This document shows, in pieces, positions 15,730-25,472 of a stretch of 64,000 nt of DNA (the stretch's first letter is position 1; each line of letters begins with the position of its first letter). A program made the translations under genes and the position numbers. Source of the stretch: Stutzerimonas stutzeri. Lineage in GTDB: Bacteria > Pseudomonadota > Gammaproteobacteria > Pseudomonadales > Pseudomonadaceae. The notes below the pieces were generated by a model. That model worked only from the letters and a program-made list of their open reading frames with translations. It was not told where the DNA came from and ran no database searches. The DNA is taken from assembly GCF_024448985.1 (NCBI RefSeq), contig NZ_JAMOII010000002.1, positions 434,001 through 498,000 of the forward strand, given 5' to 3'.

Positions 15730-16625
15730 GGGTCACTGTCCTGCTTACGTTTGGCACGCGGGTGCGCCTGGTCATAGACCTTGGCCAAATGCTGAAAATC
15801 CAAGTGGGTATAGATCTGCGTGGTGCCGATGTCGGCATGGCCGAGCAATTCCTGTACGGAGCGCAGGTCTTGCGACGATTCGAGCATATGGCTGGCAAAA
15901 CTGTGCCTGAGCATGTGCGGGTGCAGGTGCTGGCCGAGCTCGCGCACACCGGCCTGGCGCACCCGCAATTGCACCGCACGCGCACCGAGGCGGCGGCCCT
16001 GCTGGCTGACGAATACCGCACCATCGGGCGGATTGCTCAGCGCCCGCAGCGGCAGCCAGGCTTGCAGCGCTTCGCGCGCCTTGCGTCCGATAGGGAGCAC
16101 GCGATCTTTGTTGCCTTTGCCATGGACGTGGACCAGTCCTGCGGGGACGTCGAGCTGATCGATATCCAGGCCAACCAGTTCGGCCAGGCGCAGACCGGAT
16201 GAATAGAACAACTCAAGCATGGCCTGATCGCGATGGCCGATGAAATCGTCCTCGATGCCACCATCGAGTAGCTGCATCGCCCGGTCGGTGTCGAGTAGTC
16301 GTGGCAAGCGTTTCTCGCCCTTGGGCGCGGAGATGCCGGCGGCCGGGTCGTGGGCGCAGCGTCCTTCTTGATTGAGGTAGCGATACAGGCCGCGCAGTGA
16401 TGAGAGCAGGCGTGCCAGGCTGCGGCTGGATTGACCCTGGCGATGCTGTTCGGCAATCAATTGGCGAACGTGGGCGCTTTTCAGCTCGGACCACTGCCCA
16501 AACTGCTGTTTCTGGCAGTAGTCCATCACTTTGATCAGGTCGCGCCGGTAAGCATCCAGCGTATGCGGCGACACGTGCCGCTCGCTGCGCAGATGTTGGA
16601 AATAAGCGTCGAGATCGGTTTGCAT
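15726..16625 (-). CDS. xerC: Site-specific tyrosine recombinase XerC
   Basis: A 299-residue tyrosine recombinase that acts with XerD at dif to resolve chromosome dimers. The catalytic set is complete: R146 (SGLRLAEL), K170 (HGKGNKDR), H237 and R240 ([10 protein letters not shown]), H263 (LLGHADIG) and the nucleophile Y272 (QIYTHL). The N-terminal SAM-like domain (about 1-90) is typical. It lies within the dapF operon order seen in E. coli and P. aeruginosa. A 97-bp gap with a degenerate period-7 repeat separates it from the upstream DUF484 gene. Confidence 0.95.
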   Translation of the reverse strand: MQTDLDAYFQHLRSERHVSPHTLDAYRRDLIKVMDYCQKQQFGQWSELKSAHVRQLIAEQHRQGQSSRSLARLLSSLRGLYRYLNQEGRCAHDPAAGISAPKGEKRLPRLLDTDRAMQLLDGGIEDDFIGHRDQAMLELFYSSGLRLAELVGLDIDQLDVPAGLVHVHGKGNKDRVLPIGRKAREALQAWLPLRALSNPPDGAVFVSQQGRRLGARAVQLRVRQAGVRELGQHLHPHMLRHSFASHMLESSQDLRSVQELLGHADIGTTQIYTHLDFQHLAKVYDQAHPRAKRKQDSDP

Positions 16626-16639
16626 CAGAGCTCACTTCG

Positions 16640-16722
16640 ATATGAGGCAGCCATAAGCTTGAAGCTGAAAGCTAGACGCGAATCGCTCGTGGGCCGCGCA
16701 TTGGCTTCCAGCTTGCACCTTT
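16640..16722. repeat. Degenerate period-7 intergenic repeat
   Basis: Contains AAGCTTGAAGCTGAAAGCT and GGCTTCCAGCTTGCA, related to the TTCCAGC array at 43718. It ends directly at the stop codon of the DUF484 gene and lies inside an otherwise tightly packed operon. Confidence 0.5.
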
Positions 16723-17418
16723 TTAGCGTACCGATCGCAGCGGCGCAGAGTAATGCGGCAGTACTCGAGTCAGCACCTCGGCGATGTAACTGAGGAAAAG
16801 CGTGCCCAGCGAACTCTTGTAGTGCTGCGGGTCCTTGCTCCCGATCGCCAGAATGCCTTGCTGCTGGTTGAGTGTGACGACCGCCGCCGAGCCGATCTCG
16901 CTGCTTTCCTCTTCGCCGAACAGAAACACCAGCTCATGCGGGCGCAGTACGCCGCAAATGGTCTTGCCGCCGCCGAGCAAACCGCCGATGGCTTGTTGTG
17001 CTTCGGCGCTCGTCACGCTGCGACCGACTGGTAAGGGCGCTTCGCTGAACAGGATCAGGCTGACATAGGGCACCTGGAATTCGTGCCGAAGGCTTTCGTC
17101 CACTGCGCCGATGACCTCTTCCAGGCTGTTGGCGTCCAGCAGGTCGAGCACTAGTCGGCGGGTCTTGTCGAACAATCTGTCGTTGTCGCGGGCCACGTCC
17201 ATCAGCTGCGAGAGACGATGGCGCATCTCGATGTTGCGTTCGCGCAGCAGCTTCACCTGCCGCTCGACCAGCGACACCGCGCCACCCGGCAGATGCGGAA
17301 TGCGCAGCTCGGGGATCAATTCATCATGGTCGACGAAAAATTCTGGATGAGCACTCAGATAAGCCGCGACGGCTTCGGCGTCTGGCAGTTGCGGCTTATC
17401 CTGGTTTTGCTCGGTCAT
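16723..17418 (-). CDS. DUF484 family (GAF-like) protein
   Basis: A 231-residue protein of unknown role, conserved between dapF and xerC in many gammaproteobacteria. The N-terminal region ([20 protein letters not shown]) and the segment [18 protein letters not shown] are family hallmarks. The second half resembles a GAF domain, including the HPF-type core [23 protein letters not shown] domains bind small molecules, but no ligand is known here. I start at ATG 17418, which overlaps the dapF stop by 4 bp. The longer frame upstream lies within dapF. Translational coupling with dapF suggests coordinate expression. Confidence 0.88.
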   Translation of the reverse strand: MTEQNQDKPQLPDAEAVAAYLSAHPEFFVDHDELIPELRIPHLPGGAVSLVERQVKLLRERNIEMRHRLSQLMDVARDNDRLFDKTRRLVLDLLDANSLEEVIGAVDESLRHEFQVPYVSLILFSEAPLPVGRSVTSAEAQQAIGGLLGGGKTICGVLRPHELVFLFGEEESSEIGSAAVVTLNQQQGILAIGSKDPQHYKSSLGTLFLSYIAEVLTRVLPHYSAPLRSVR

Positions 17419-18245
17419 AGGCGAACCTGTCCTTCGAAAACGCGAACGGCGGGGCCGGTCATCATAACGGGCTGACCTGGGCCTGCCCATTCGATAGACA
17501 GACGGCCACCTGGCAGGTCGATCTGCACCGGAGAATCCATCCAGCCCTGCCCAATCGCAGCGACTGCGGCGGCACAGGCGCCAGTGCCGCAGGCCTGGGT
17601 CTCACCCGCGCCGCGTTCCCATACGCGCAGTTTGGCGTGCTGGCGATCGATAACTTGCATAAAGCCGGCGTTGACCCGCTGTGGAAAGCGCGGGTGATGC
17701 TCGATTTTTGGCCCGAGCTCATGCACCGGCGCGCTGTCGATGTCGTCCACACGCAGCACGGAATGCGGATTGCCCATGGACACCGCGGCGATTTGAAGCT
17801 GCTGTCCATCGACGTCCAGCGGATAGCTCAGCGCTTCACCGTCGGCCTGGAACGGAATGTCGGCCGGGACCAGCCGTGGCGGGCCCATGTCGACGCTAAT
17901 CTGCCCGTCGGGACGGATATCCAGTTCGATAGTCCCGCCCTTGGTCTCGACGCGAATCCGGCGCTTCGTGGTCAAGCGCTTGTCCAGCACGAAACGGGCG
18001 AAGCAGCGCGCACCGTTGCCGCACTGCTCCACTTCGGAACCGTCTGAATTGAAGATGCGATAGCGGAAATCCACATCGGGATTGTGCGGCGGCTCGACTA
18101 GCAGCAGCTGATCGAAACCGATGCCGGTATGCCGATCGCCCCATTGCTTGGCGTGCTTGGGCTGGATATGCGCGTGCTGGCTGATCAGGTCGATGACCAT
18201 GAAGTCGTTGCCCAGGCCGTGCATCTTGGTAAAACGCAAAAGCAT
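17415..18245 (-). CDS. dapF: Diaminopimelate epimerase
   Basis: A 276-residue enzyme that interconverts LL- and meso-diaminopimelate for lysine and peptidoglycan synthesis, without cofactor. The two catalytic cysteines are C75 ([13 protein letters not shown]) and C219 ([13 protein letters not shown]). The N-terminus [15 protein letters not shown] is the family start. For this reason I use ATG 18245 and not the longer frame reaching into lysA. It lies 10 bp after lysA and overlaps the DUF484 start by 4 bp. Confidence 0.96.
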   Translation of the reverse strand: MLLRFTKMHGLGNDFMVIDLISQHAHIQPKHAKQWGDRHTGIGFDQLLLVEPPHNPDVDFRYRIFNSDGSEVEQCGNGARCFARFVLDKRLTTKRRIRVETKGGTIELDIRPDGQISVDMGPPRLVPADIPFQADGEALSYPLDVDGQQLQIAAVSMGNPHSVLRVDDIDSAPVHELGPKIEHHPRFPQRVNAGFMQVIDRQHAKLRVWERGAGETQACGTGACAAAVAAIGQGWMDSPVQIDLPGGRLSIEWAGPGQPVMMTGPAVRVFEGQVRL

Positions 18246-18255
18246 CGTCGTGGCC

Positions 18256-19503
18256 TCAGGCAGGCAGCAGGCTTTCGCCGGCGTAGAGCTCCTGCACGCT
18301 TTCGCGGCGGCGCACTTCGTAGGCTTGGTCGCCGTCCACCAGCACCTCGGCGGCGCGGCCACGGGTGTTGTAGTTGGAACTCATGACGAAACCGTAGGCG
18401 CCGGCCGAACGAACAGCCAACAGATCACCCTCGGCCAAGGTCAGCGGGCGTTCCTTGGCGAGAAAATCGCCGGTTTCGCAGATCGGGCCGACAATATCGT
18501 AGTGGCGGGGCTGACCTTCGCGCGGCTGCACCGCCACCACGTCCATCCAGGCCTGATACAACGCCGGGCGGATCAGGTCGTTCATCGCCGCGTCGACGAT
18601 GGCGAAATCCTTGTGCTCGGTGTGCTTGAGGTATTCCACGCGGGTCAGCAGCAGACCGGCGTTGGCGACGATGGAGCGGCCCGGCTCGAACACCAGTGCC
18701 AGGTCGCGCCCCTCGATACGCTGGCGCACAGCCTTAATGTAATCACCAGCCAGCGGCGGTTGCTCGTCACGGTAGCGAACACCGAGGCCGCCACCCAGAT
18801 CCAGGTGGCGAATACGGATGCCGGCTACCGCGAGGCGATCGATCAGCGCCAGCAGGCGGTCCAGTGCGTCAAGGAAGGGCGGCAGGCTGGTGAGCTGGGA
18901 GCCGATGTGGCAATCGACACCGACGACGTCCAGGTTGCTGAGCTCGTGAGCCCGCGCATAGACCGCTTCGGCATCGGCGATGGCAATGCCGAATTTGTTT
19001 TCCTTGAGACCGGTGGAGATGTACGGGTGGGTGCCGGCGTCCACATCGGGATTGACCCGCAGCGATACCGGTGCCGTCACACCGAGTTCGGCTGCGACCA
19101 GTTGCAAGCGTTCGAGCTCTTCGGTGGACTCGACGTTGAAGCAGTGCACGCCGACTTCCAGCGCGCGGCGCATGTCGTCGCGGGTCTTGCCGACGCCGGA
19201 GAAGACGATGCGCTCAGGCTGCCCGCCAGCGGCCAGCACGCGCTCCAGTTCACCGCGCGAAACGATATCGAAGCCAGCGCCGAGCCGGGCCAATACGTTC
19301 AGCACGCCAAGGTTCGAGTTCGCCTTGACCGCGAAGCAGACCAGATGCGGCATGCCGCTCAGCGCATCGGCATAGGCGTGGTACTGAGCCTCGATATGGG
19401 CGCGCGAGTAGACATAGGTGGGGGTGCCGAAGCGTTGCGCGAGAGCGGGCAGCGCCACGCCCTCCGCGAAGAGTTGACCGTCGCGGTACGAGAAGGCCTC
19501 CAT
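18256..19503 (-). CDS. lysA: Diaminopimelate decarboxylase
   Basis: A 415-residue fold-type III PLP enzyme that converts meso-diaminopimelate to lysine. The PLP lysine is K60 in [10 protein letters not shown]. The conserved [19 protein letters not shown] and [10 protein letters not shown] segments are present, the last supplying the active-site Cys of the partner subunit. It starts 12 bp after lptM and precedes dapF by 10 bp, forming the lysine part of the operon. Many family members in other bacteria are controlled by a divergent lysR, which is absent here. Confidence 0.96.
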   Translation of the reverse strand: MEAFSYRDGQLFAEGVALPALAQRFGTPTYVYSRAHIEAQYHAYADALSGMPHLVCFAVKANSNLGVLNVLARLGAGFDIVSRGELERVLAAGGQPERIVFSGVGKTRDDMRRALEVGVHCFNVESTEELERLQLVAAELGVTAPVSLRVNPDVDAGTHPYISTGLKENKFGIAIADAEAVYARAHELSNLDVVGVDCHIGSQLTSLPPFLDALDRLLALIDRLAVAGIRIRHLDLGGGLGVRYRDEQPPLAGDYIKAVRQRIEGRDLALVFEPGRSIVANAGLLLTRVEYLKHTEHKDFAIVDAAMNDLIRPALYQAWMDVVAVQPREGQPRHYDIVGPICETGDFLAKERPLTLAEGDLLAVRSAGAYGFVMSSNYNTRGRAAEVLVDGDQAYEVRRRESVQELYAGESLLPA

Positions 19504-19515
19504 GGTGATGCCTCC

Positions 19516-19656
19516 TTACAGTTCGAATCGGTCTTTGGAGCGCTCTTTGACGGTTGCGTCGTCGTCCGGTAGATACAGCGGGCCTTTCTGGCCGCAACCG
19601 TTGAGCGCGGAGGCGAGAACCGCGAGTGCGATGAATGGAAGCAACAGACGCTTCAT
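19516..19656 (-). CDS. lptM: Small outer-membrane lipoprotein LptM (LppL/YifL)
   Basis: A 46-residue lipoprotein. It opens with [14 protein letters not shown], the lipobox is LNGC, and the mature part starts [10 protein letters not shown], the signature of the LptM/YifL family. The remainder ([16 protein letters not shown]) is charged and flexible. LptM helps the LPS translocon LptD/LptE mature by promoting correct disulfides in LptD. The gene is the first of the lysA operon, as in E. coli and P. aeruginosa. The lysA ribosome site GGAGG lies immediately after its stop. Confidence 0.9.
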   Translation of the reverse strand: MKRLLLPFIALAVLASALNGCGQKGPLYLPDDDATVKERSKDRFEL

Positions 19657-19845
19657 GGGGGTGCAATCCTAGAAAAATCGATGGGCCGGAGTATACCCAG
19701 CACCCACCGGATTGCCTATGTGGGCCGCGCTCGGCGGTAAGCGTCGCTGCTAGCCGCTCGCTAGACGCGGTGGTCGCCTGCTAAGCTCGCCGGCATCGTT
19801 GGTGGCCGCTATGCCACCGTACAACCCGTACCGAGGAAACGATTC

Positions 19846-20178
19846 ATGAGTTTGAGCGAAGCCCGCTTTCACGATCTCGTCGACGCCGCGCAGGAAGAAA
19901 TCGAGGATGTTTTCGATCACAGCGGCATGGATGTCGATCTGGAAAATTCCGGTGGCGTTCTCACCGTACGTTTCGAGAACGGCACGCAACTCATCTTCAG
20001 CCGTCAGCCGCCGTTGCGTCAGCTATGGGTGGCCGCGCGCTCAGGTGGTTTTCACTTCGATTATGACGAAGCCGCCTCGCTGTGGATCTGTGACGCCAAC
20101 GACGAACGCCTCGGTGAACTGTTGACGCGGGTCACGCAGGAGCAGGGTGGCGAGGCACTGGAATTCGAAGAGCTTTGA
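19846..20178 (+). CDS. cyaY: Iron donor protein CyaY (frataxin)
   Basis: A 110-residue bacterial frataxin. The acidic first helix (EARFHDLVDAAQEEIEDVFD) gives the iron-binding face, followed by the beta-sheet with LTVRFENGTQLIFSRQPP and QLWVAARSGGFHF. CyaY modulates IscS-dependent iron-sulfur cluster assembly. It is divergent from the lptM operon across 189 bp, an arrangement also found in P. aeruginosa. A strong bidirectional terminator about 95 bp downstream separates it from rnk. Confidence 0.94.
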   Translation: MSLSEARFHDLVDAAQEEIEDVFDHSGMDVDLENSGGVLTVRFENGTQLIFSRQPPLRQLWVAARSGGFHFDYDEAASLWICDANDERLGELLTRVTQEQGGEALEFEEL

Positions 20179-20272
20179 GGCATCACGCTGAACGAATCGG
20201 GTCGCCGCGATGAGCCTCGATCTGGGCTCTTGCTTATTTAATCGGCTGTGTTAGGGTCGACTTCCGGTTAAA

Positions 20273-20306
20273 AAAACCCCGCCTTCGGGCGGGGTTTTGC
20301 TTTTTT
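20273..20306. terminator. Bidirectional terminator between cyaY and rnk
   Basis: AAAACCCCGCC-TTCG-GGCGGGGTTTT, an 11-bp perfect stem with a TTCG tetraloop, with A-tract and T-tract on either side. It serves cyaY and lies just before the rnk leader. Confidence 0.9.
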
Positions 20307-20341
20307 ACCCCTTTACTTTTTACAGGAGTTTACCCGGCACC

Positions 20342-20749
20342 ATGTCCAGCGCACCGCCTATCATCATCACCCAAACCGATCTGCAGCGGCTCGAGCGGCT
20401 GCTCAACAGCCTGTCTGACTACGGTCCGGCCGCCGAAGCGCTCGATGAGGAGTTGTCGCGTGCGCAGGTGGTCGAGCGTAGCGAGTTGCCCGCTGGCGTA
20501 GTGTCGATGAACTCTCGTGTTCATTGCCGCGAAGAGGGCAGTGGCAAGGATTACCACCTGACGTTGGTTTTCCCGCAGGACGCTGGCAAGGAAGGCACCG
20601 TTTCGGTGTTGGCACCAGTAGGCACCGCCTTGTTGGGCTTGAGCGTCGGGCAGCATATCGATTGGCCGACGCCCGGCGGCAAGCTCCTCAAGCTCACTCT
20701 GCTGGCTGTCGAGTACCAGCCGGAAGCCGCCGGTGACGTGAGTCTATAA
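20342..20749 (+). CDS. rnk: Nucleoside diphosphate kinase regulator Rnk
   Basis: A 135-residue protein with an N-terminal short coiled coil (TQTDLQRLERLLNSL) and a C-terminal FKBP-like GreA/GreB domain (PVGTALLGLSVGQHIDWPTP). Rnk binds RNA polymerase near the secondary channel region. In P. aeruginosa it was found as a factor that restores nucleoside diphosphate kinase levels and alginate production in algQ mutants. I use ATG 20342 (MSSAPPIIIT) because the longer frame begins inside the terminator. It is convergent with cyaA. Confidence 0.9.
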   Translation: MSSAPPIIITQTDLQRLERLLNSLSDYGPAAEALDEELSRAQVVERSELPAGVVSMNSRVHCREEGSGKDYHLTLVFPQDAGKEGTVSVLAPVGTALLGLSVGQHIDWPTPGGKLLKLTLLAVEYQPEAAGDVSL

Positions 20750-20771
20750 AGCGCTTCGCGCCACGCGCCGG

Positions 20772-23597
20772 TCAGACCGAGATCAGTGCTTGATTGATTG
20801 CCGCCTCAAGCTGCGCCTTGTAGCGCAGGTGCTGCACGGTCTGGGTTCGCCCTTCGCCGTGCAGGCCAGATAGATCCAGATCAGTGATGTAGCAAGGATA
20901 ACGCTCGGCGGCGCTACGCTGCCCGAGAATATAGCGGGCCACCGCGGCGAACAGTTCGGCACCGTATTCCAGGCTGGAAAACTCCTGATGATTGCAATAC
21001 AGCGTGACCTGCGAGCGGCCCCGCTCGTTGGGCTCGATGATTGCCTGGATGTCGTGGAGAGGATCGCTAGCTTCCTCGCGGGGCGCTGCCCTGCGTTCGA
21101 TGGCTAACGGAGTGGCCGGCGAGGGCTGCTGCAGCCGGTAGATCAGAATGTCCATGGCCGCTAGATGGCTCTCCTCGAACGGTAGCAGCGTTGTGCGGCG
21201 GTAGCTTATCGATTTCAGGAAGCGCAGCAGCGGGGTCAGCAGGCTCTGTTCGTCTCGGTACGCGACCTGTTGGCGCCATAAAGCATTGAACTCGTCTAAT
21301 ACCGTCAGCTCCGCCGTCGCACCCTGGACGCGATAGAACACCTGCAAACACTGCGCTCTGGCCTGGGCCAGGATAAGCGGCAGATCCTGGCCCTCCAGCG
21401 CCTGCCGATCCACCCGCACCGGGCGGTCCCGATGGTGTGCTTCGCCGAGGTGTTCGATCAGGGTGCGTAGATCGTTCAGTTTGGTATGGCGGACATTGCC
21501 AGCGGTCAGGTCGAGCATGTGAAAATGTTGACGGATCTGCAGCAGGTAGCGATTGTCGCTCGCTTCGTCGAGGGCGGTCTGAGCGTCGCGGAACAGCGCC
21601 TCCATCCGCCGCGCAATGGCCAGCCCGGAATGGCTGCCAACGCAGCGCACCTGCAAGCTGGGGCGGGCGCCGTTCGCGGGTAGGGCGTCGAGATAGTCGC
21701 GCAAGCAATCGGGCAGAGCTGAAGCGCCCTCATAGCGATTGGCGATCAGCTCGTTCCAGCTGTTCAGGCTGAGTTGGTCGATGCTCAGGACCAGATTCTC
21801 GCGCGCCCCACCATAGCCGAGCGGATCGTTGCGCTCGTCGGGAGAGTGTTCGCTGCGGAACGGGTCGAGTCCGATATTCACCAGCAGCAGGACCTGGGTC
21901 GGCACGGCCGTTGTCAGCAAGGCCTGCTCGGCCACCGTGGGCAGCGGCATGGGAAACGCCTGGCGCAGGTTGGTCAGCAGCGAGAACAGCTCCGCCTCGA
22001 TCAACCCGCTGTCGCCCGGGTGCAGCGCGACGTGGGTAGCGGTGTCGACGATGCCGTTGCGATGACACCAGCCGAGCAGCGGTATCAGATCTCGCGAACG
22101 CTTCAGGGGCGAGAAATTCTCTACTTCCCGAACGCTCAGACAGCCTTCATAGAGCGCCCAGGAAATATCGCCGGCAGCGTCATAGCCTTGCGCCAGCGTC
22201 AGGCTGTGCTCGGCCATGTCCGGCGAGATGCCCATGTTGATCGCCTCGATCTTTCCCGCCTTACGTTCGATGGCGGCGTGCAGCCGCCGGCCCAGCACGG
22301 CGAAATCACGCCCGTTGATGCTGCTGCTGATCTGCAGACGCTTGGCGAATTCACTCAGAAAGCGATAGCCGTAGGTCAATTCGTTGAACAGGGCACGTCG
22401 CTCCTGATCGACCTGCCGCGTCTTCCACTGGGCGCGGCGATCGAGCAGGGCGAACTGACGCTCGTCCCAACCCCAGTCATGCGTGAGGCGTTCGAGCAGG
22501 CGGCGCTTCCAGCTCCGGGTGCGGTTGATCGGCGGACGGCTCAATGGCTGATTGATCTTTAGATACAAGCAGCGCCGCAACAGGGCCAGGCGCTCCATGT
22601 CGCCGCGGCCCGCGAGATAAGCTTCGACCCGGCGGTAGGCGACGATATAGGGGTCCAGATCGTCCAGCTCCAGGCGGTTGGCATAGACCGCCTGTTTGAA
22701 GTCCAGGCTCAGGCAGCGCAGCTGCGGATAGTCGCTGGCATAGGCCTCCACCAGCAGCAACTTGAACAGCGACTTGTACGGCGACTCGATGGCCTTGTAC
22801 AGCTGCCACAAGCCGGCGCCCAGATACTCGCCTGGCGGAATGCTGGCGAGACTGCCAAGGTCCAGCACCTCGTCGCTGCGTACGAAACGTTTTGCCAGGA
22901 GGGTGTGCACGTACTCGGCGTACCGATGTTCTTCATAGTCCGGCACCAGCCACCAGAGCGGTGTGCGACCGCCAAGCCAGATCGCGGTGCGGTAGAACTC
23001 GTCCAGCAGCAGATAGTGCTGGGTAGTGCCGCAATCATCGGAGGTCAGCTTCGCCTCGCGTGCGCCCTGCGTGAAGCGCACCGGGTCGACCAGGAAGAAA
23101 TGCGCCTCGCTGCCCTGGGTCGCCGCCCAGCCCCGCAGCTGATCGCACTTTCGCTGTAGCTCGTCGCGCTGGTGCTCAGAAAGATTCGGGTCGTGACAGA
23201 CCCAGACATCCAGATCGCTCTGTTCGTCCTGCGCGACCGTGCCCAGGCTGCCCATGAGAAACAGACCCAGGATCGGCTGCGGCGGCTGGCCGCGCAATGG
23301 CTTGTAGGAAAACGAGCGGCTTAGGCGCTGCGCTTCCGCCAGCGTCTCGGCATCCGGCTCGAACCCGGACAGCCCAGCCGGCGTGAGCGCCGATACGTAG
23401 CCCGGCAGGATGGGATGGTTGACGTGAAACAGCAGTGGCAACAGCTTGATGACCGCCTGCTGGCGCGACGACATGCCCAGGCGGGTGCGCTCCAGGCGAC
23501 CGGCATTCACCGTCAGGAAACGCGTGCGCAGCGCACTGAGTACCTTGCGGTCGATACCCTCTTCGAGAACGGGGCGGATTTCCAGGTGGCGGGTCAT
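20772..23597 (-). CDS. cyaA: Class I adenylate cyclase
   Basis: A 941-residue cytoplasmic class I enzyme. The catalytic N-terminal half has the nucleotidyltransferase motif LFLMGSLGTVAQDEQSDLDV with the two metal-binding aspartates in SDLDVW. The C-terminal half (from about 540) is the regulatory region of the family. It makes cAMP for Vfr-type signalling. Length exceeds E. coli CyaA (848) as usual in Pseudomonas. It stands alone, ending 22 bp from convergent rnk. A pair of 11-bp direct repeats lies upstream of the likely promoter. Confidence 0.95.
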   Translation of the reverse strand: MTRHLEIRPVLEEGIDRKVLSALRTRFLTVNAGRLERTRLGMSSRQQAVIKLLPLLFHVNHPILPGYVSALTPAGLSGFEPDAETLAEAQRLSRSFSYKPLRGQPPQPILGLFLMGSLGTVAQDEQSDLDVWVCHDPNLSEHQRDELQRKCDQLRGWAATQGSEAHFFLVDPVRFTQGAREAKLTSDDCGTTQHYLLLDEFYRTAIWLGGRTPLWWLVPDYEEHRYAEYVHTLLAKRFVRSDEVLDLGSLASIPPGEYLGAGLWQLYKAIESPYKSLFKLLLVEAYASDYPQLRCLSLDFKQAVYANRLELDDLDPYIVAYRRVEAYLAGRGDMERLALLRRCLYLKINQPLSRPPINRTRSWKRRLLERLTHDWGWDERQFALLDRRAQWKTRQVDQERRALFNELTYGYRFLSEFAKRLQISSSINGRDFAVLGRRLHAAIERKAGKIEAINMGISPDMAEHSLTLAQGYDAAGDISWALYEGCLSVREVENFSPLKRSRDLIPLLGWCHRNGIVDTATHVALHPGDSGLIEAELFSLLTNLRQAFPMPLPTVAEQALLTTAVPTQVLLLVNIGLDPFRSEHSPDERNDPLGYGGARENLVLSIDQLSLNSWNELIANRYEGASALPDCLRDYLDALPANGARPSLQVRCVGSHSGLAIARRMEALFRDAQTALDEASDNRYLLQIRQHFHMLDLTAGNVRHTKLNDLRTLIEHLGEAHHRDRPVRVDRQALEGQDLPLILAQARAQCLQVFYRVQGATAELTVLDEFNALWRQQVAYRDEQSLLTPLLRFLKSISYRRTTLLPFEESHLAAMDILIYRLQQPSPATPLAIERRAAPREEASDPLHDIQAIIEPNERGRSQVTLYCNHQEFSSLEYGAELFAAVARYILGQRSAAERYPCYITDLDLSGLHGEGRTQTVQHLRYKAQLEAAINQALISV

Positions 23598-23693
23598 TCA
23601 AGCAGTTCGTGCGGGAGGTCGAAGATTGTCGGACCTGATTATCGAGGCGCTAGGCGCGGGAAGGTAACACGGGCTTGCGGGGGCAAGAACCAT

Positions 23694-23727
23694 AGCGACC
23701 GTTGCTTGAAGGTAGAGCGACCGTTGG
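23694..23727. repeat. Two direct repeats AGCGACCGTTG upstream of cyaA
   Basis: Copies at 23694-23704 and 23716-23726 lie 22 bp apart, two helical turns, about 100-130 bp upstream of the cyaA start. They could be a binding site, but no regulator is identified. Confidence 0.35.
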
Positions 23728-23734
23728 CCGCGAA

Positions 23735-23768
23735 CCTTAAGGCGTGGCGTTTGCGCCACGCCTTAAGG
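23735..23768. terminator. Long perfect hairpin after the TIGR02647 gene
   Basis: Arms CCTTAAGGCGTGGCG (23735-23749) and its exact complement (23754-23768) enclose a TTTG loop. It lies 6 bp beyond the stop of the minus-strand gene. There is no T-run, so it may protect a 3' end rather than terminate alone. Confidence 0.55.
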
Positions 23769-23774
23769 TCATCG

Positions 23775-24020
23775 TTACGTCGGGGCGGTTTGCGAAAGGA
23801 TGGTCAGCAGCCCTTGCACATGCCCGGCTGCATCGCGGCCGAGGCTAGTCAGGTAGCCACCGTCAGGCTGGGTCGTCAGGCCTTTGGCGTGCAGGCGTTC
23901 GGCTGCGGTGACGGCTGCACTTCCGGCGTCGTGGTGCACTTTCAGGCCTTCGAGCGTGTTATCGAGATTGAACAGGCGAAGGATTTCCAGCTCGGCTATC
24001 ACATCGGACGTGAAGGACAT
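23775..24020 (-). CDS. TIGR02647 family protein of unknown function
   Basis: An 81-residue protein that I place in the small TIGR02647 family of proteobacteria. It begins MSFTSDVIAELEILRLFNLD, and the middle (EGLKVHHDAGSAAVTAAERL) and end (YLTSLGRDAAGHVQGLLTIL) resemble a compact helix-turn-helix-like fold. No function is established. I start at ATG 24020 because the upstream extension lacks family character. A neighbouring 88-residue protein lies 78 bp upstream in the same direction, as in P. aeruginosa next to corA. Confidence 0.75.
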   Translation of the reverse strand: MSFTSDVIAELEILRLFNLDNTLEGLKVHHDAGSAAVTAAERLHAKGLTTQPDGGYLTSLGRDAAGHVQGLLTILSQTAPT

Positions 24021-24098
24021 GTTTGCTCCTTGAGTAGTGAACATCGGCCTCGTTCTGCGAAGTGTAGATGCTGTGCGCAAGCTTGCCGCCCTCGGCTG

Positions 24099-24365
24099 TT
24101 AATCCGGTAGATCGGGCAGATTACGCAGCTGCGTTTCGTACCTGACGGCGTCGAACGGGCGGTCTTGCTCGAGCATTTGCCGAATCTCGTCGGCAAGCAC
24201 CAGTGCCATCATCTTCAGTATCTCCTCGCGTTCGTAGCCGACTAGGGTCAGCTTGTTCAGCGTGGCCTGAGTGGCAGGTGGATCGCCGGCTTCCAGCTGA
24301 TTTTCGATCGCCTGGATCAGTGTTTCCTCGGCGAATGTTTCGTCGTCGTCGGCAGTGTCGGTCAT
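24099..24365 (-). CDS. Small acidic protein of unknown function
   Basis: An 88-residue acidic protein (MTDTADDDETFAEETLIQ start) predicted mostly helical: ENQLEAGDPPATQATLNKL, then GYEREEILKMMALVLADEIR. No catalytic motif or membrane segment is visible. The position between corA and the TIGR02647 gene is conserved in Pseudomonas, which supports a real gene. I do not recognise the family and assign no function. ATG 24365 is chosen since it begins the acidic segment and has a purine-rich upstream site. It is divergent from corA across 144 bp. Confidence 0.65.
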   Translation of the reverse strand: MTDTADDDETFAEETLIQAIENQLEAGDPPATQATLNKLTLVGYEREEILKMMALVLADEIRQMLEQDRPFDAVRYETQLRNLPDLPD

Positions 24366-24509
24366 GGAGCAACTCTCGTTAGGGAACATCTTGATAGCGT
24401 GTTTCGGCGTGTCCCGGCAAGCTGCGCGTCTGCAGCAGATGCCGCCTGAACGCTTCGCCTGGGTCGGTCTCTATTCCTACTATGGACTTTTGAGGAACGC
24501 GACCAAGTC

Positions 24510-25472
24510 ATGATCATTTTCCACTGTCTTGAAAACGGCGCGCTGGTGCGGCGTGCTGCCCAGCATCTGCAGGCGCTCCCTGACAATGTGCTATGGATCG
24601 ACCTGCTTTCCCCTGACCAGCAGGAGGAACGCTTCGTCGAGTCGGCGCTGGGCCTGGATATTCCAACCCGCGAAGAGCTGGCGGAAATTGAGGATTCTTC
24701 GCGTTTTTACGATGAGGAAGGCGCCATCTTCATGACGACCACAGTGGTAATGGGGATTGCCGACCGCCGTCCGGAGAACGCCGAAGTCACCTTCGTCCTG
24801 ACCCAGCGTTGCCTGGTAACCGTGCGTTATGCCGAACTCAGTGCGTTTCGCCAGTTCGAAACCAAAAGTGCACGGCAGCCATCGGTGTATGGCACCAGTC
24901 ACCAAATTTTTCTTGGCTTGGCCGATGCCATCGTCGACCGTATCGCCGACGTGCTGGAAAACGTTCAGGTTGCGCTCCAGGCCCTGTCGCGTTGCGTCTT
25001 CGATAAACGTAAGGAGCAGCGCACGGACCTGCAGCAGATCATTCAGCAGCTTGGTCAGCACCGCTCGCTGCTGTCGCGGCTGGGCGAGAGCCTGTTCAGC
25101 TCGACTCGCCTGATCGCTTTCTACCGCCTGCACGCCGGCGAGACCAAGCAGGGAGCCAAAGGAGTTTTGAAGGCGCTGGAGCGGGACGTGCGCTCGCTGG
25201 GTGAGCATCAGGCGCGACTATTGGGCGACATCGCTTTTTTGCTCGATGCCACGCTCGGCCTGATCAATATCGAGCAGAGCAGCATCATCAAGGTGTTCTC
25301 CATCGCCGCCGTGCTATTCCTGCCACCGACGCTGGTCGGCACGGTCTATGGCATGAACTTCGAACATATGCCTGAGCTCGGCTGGCTGCTTGGCTACCCG
25401 ATGGCCCTGGTGATGATGGTGGTATCGGCGATCATTCCCTACGCCTGGTTCAAATTCCGCGATTGGCTCTGA
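24510..25472 (+). CDS. corA: CorA-family magnesium/divalent cation transporter
   Basis: A 320-residue inner-membrane pentameric channel. It has a large cytoplasmic N-terminal funnel, a long helix (about 150-255) and two C-terminal transmembrane segments (about 258-278 and 292-312). Between them is the selectivity motif YGMN at 280-283, followed by FEHMPEL. CorA takes up Mg2+, and related ZntB proteins move Zn2+. The GMN-FEHMPEL loop fits CorA well, but the subtype cannot be proven. The stop codon directly abuts the stop of the convergent membrane-protein gene (TGATCA). Confidence 0.9.
   Translation: MIIFHCLENGALVRRAAQHLQALPDNVLWIDLLSPDQQEERFVESALGLDIPTREELAEIEDSSRFYDEEGAIFMTTTVVMGIADRRPENAEVTFVLTQRCLVTVRYAELSAFRQFETKSARQPSVYGTSHQIFLGLADAIVDRIADVLENVQVALQALSRCVFDKRKEQRTDLQQIIQQLGQHRSLLSRLGESLFSSTRLIAFYRLHAGETKQGAKGVLKALERDVRSLGEHQARLLGDIAFLLDATLGLINIEQSSIIKVFSIAAVLFLPPTLVGTVYGMNFEHMPELGWLLGYPMALVMMVVSAIIPYAWFKFRDWL

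Noticed and set aside
18121-19572. 483-codon open frame on the plus strand opposite lysA
   Set aside because: High-GC shadow of a well-conserved gene. Its translation has no family features, while lysA has full active-site motifs.
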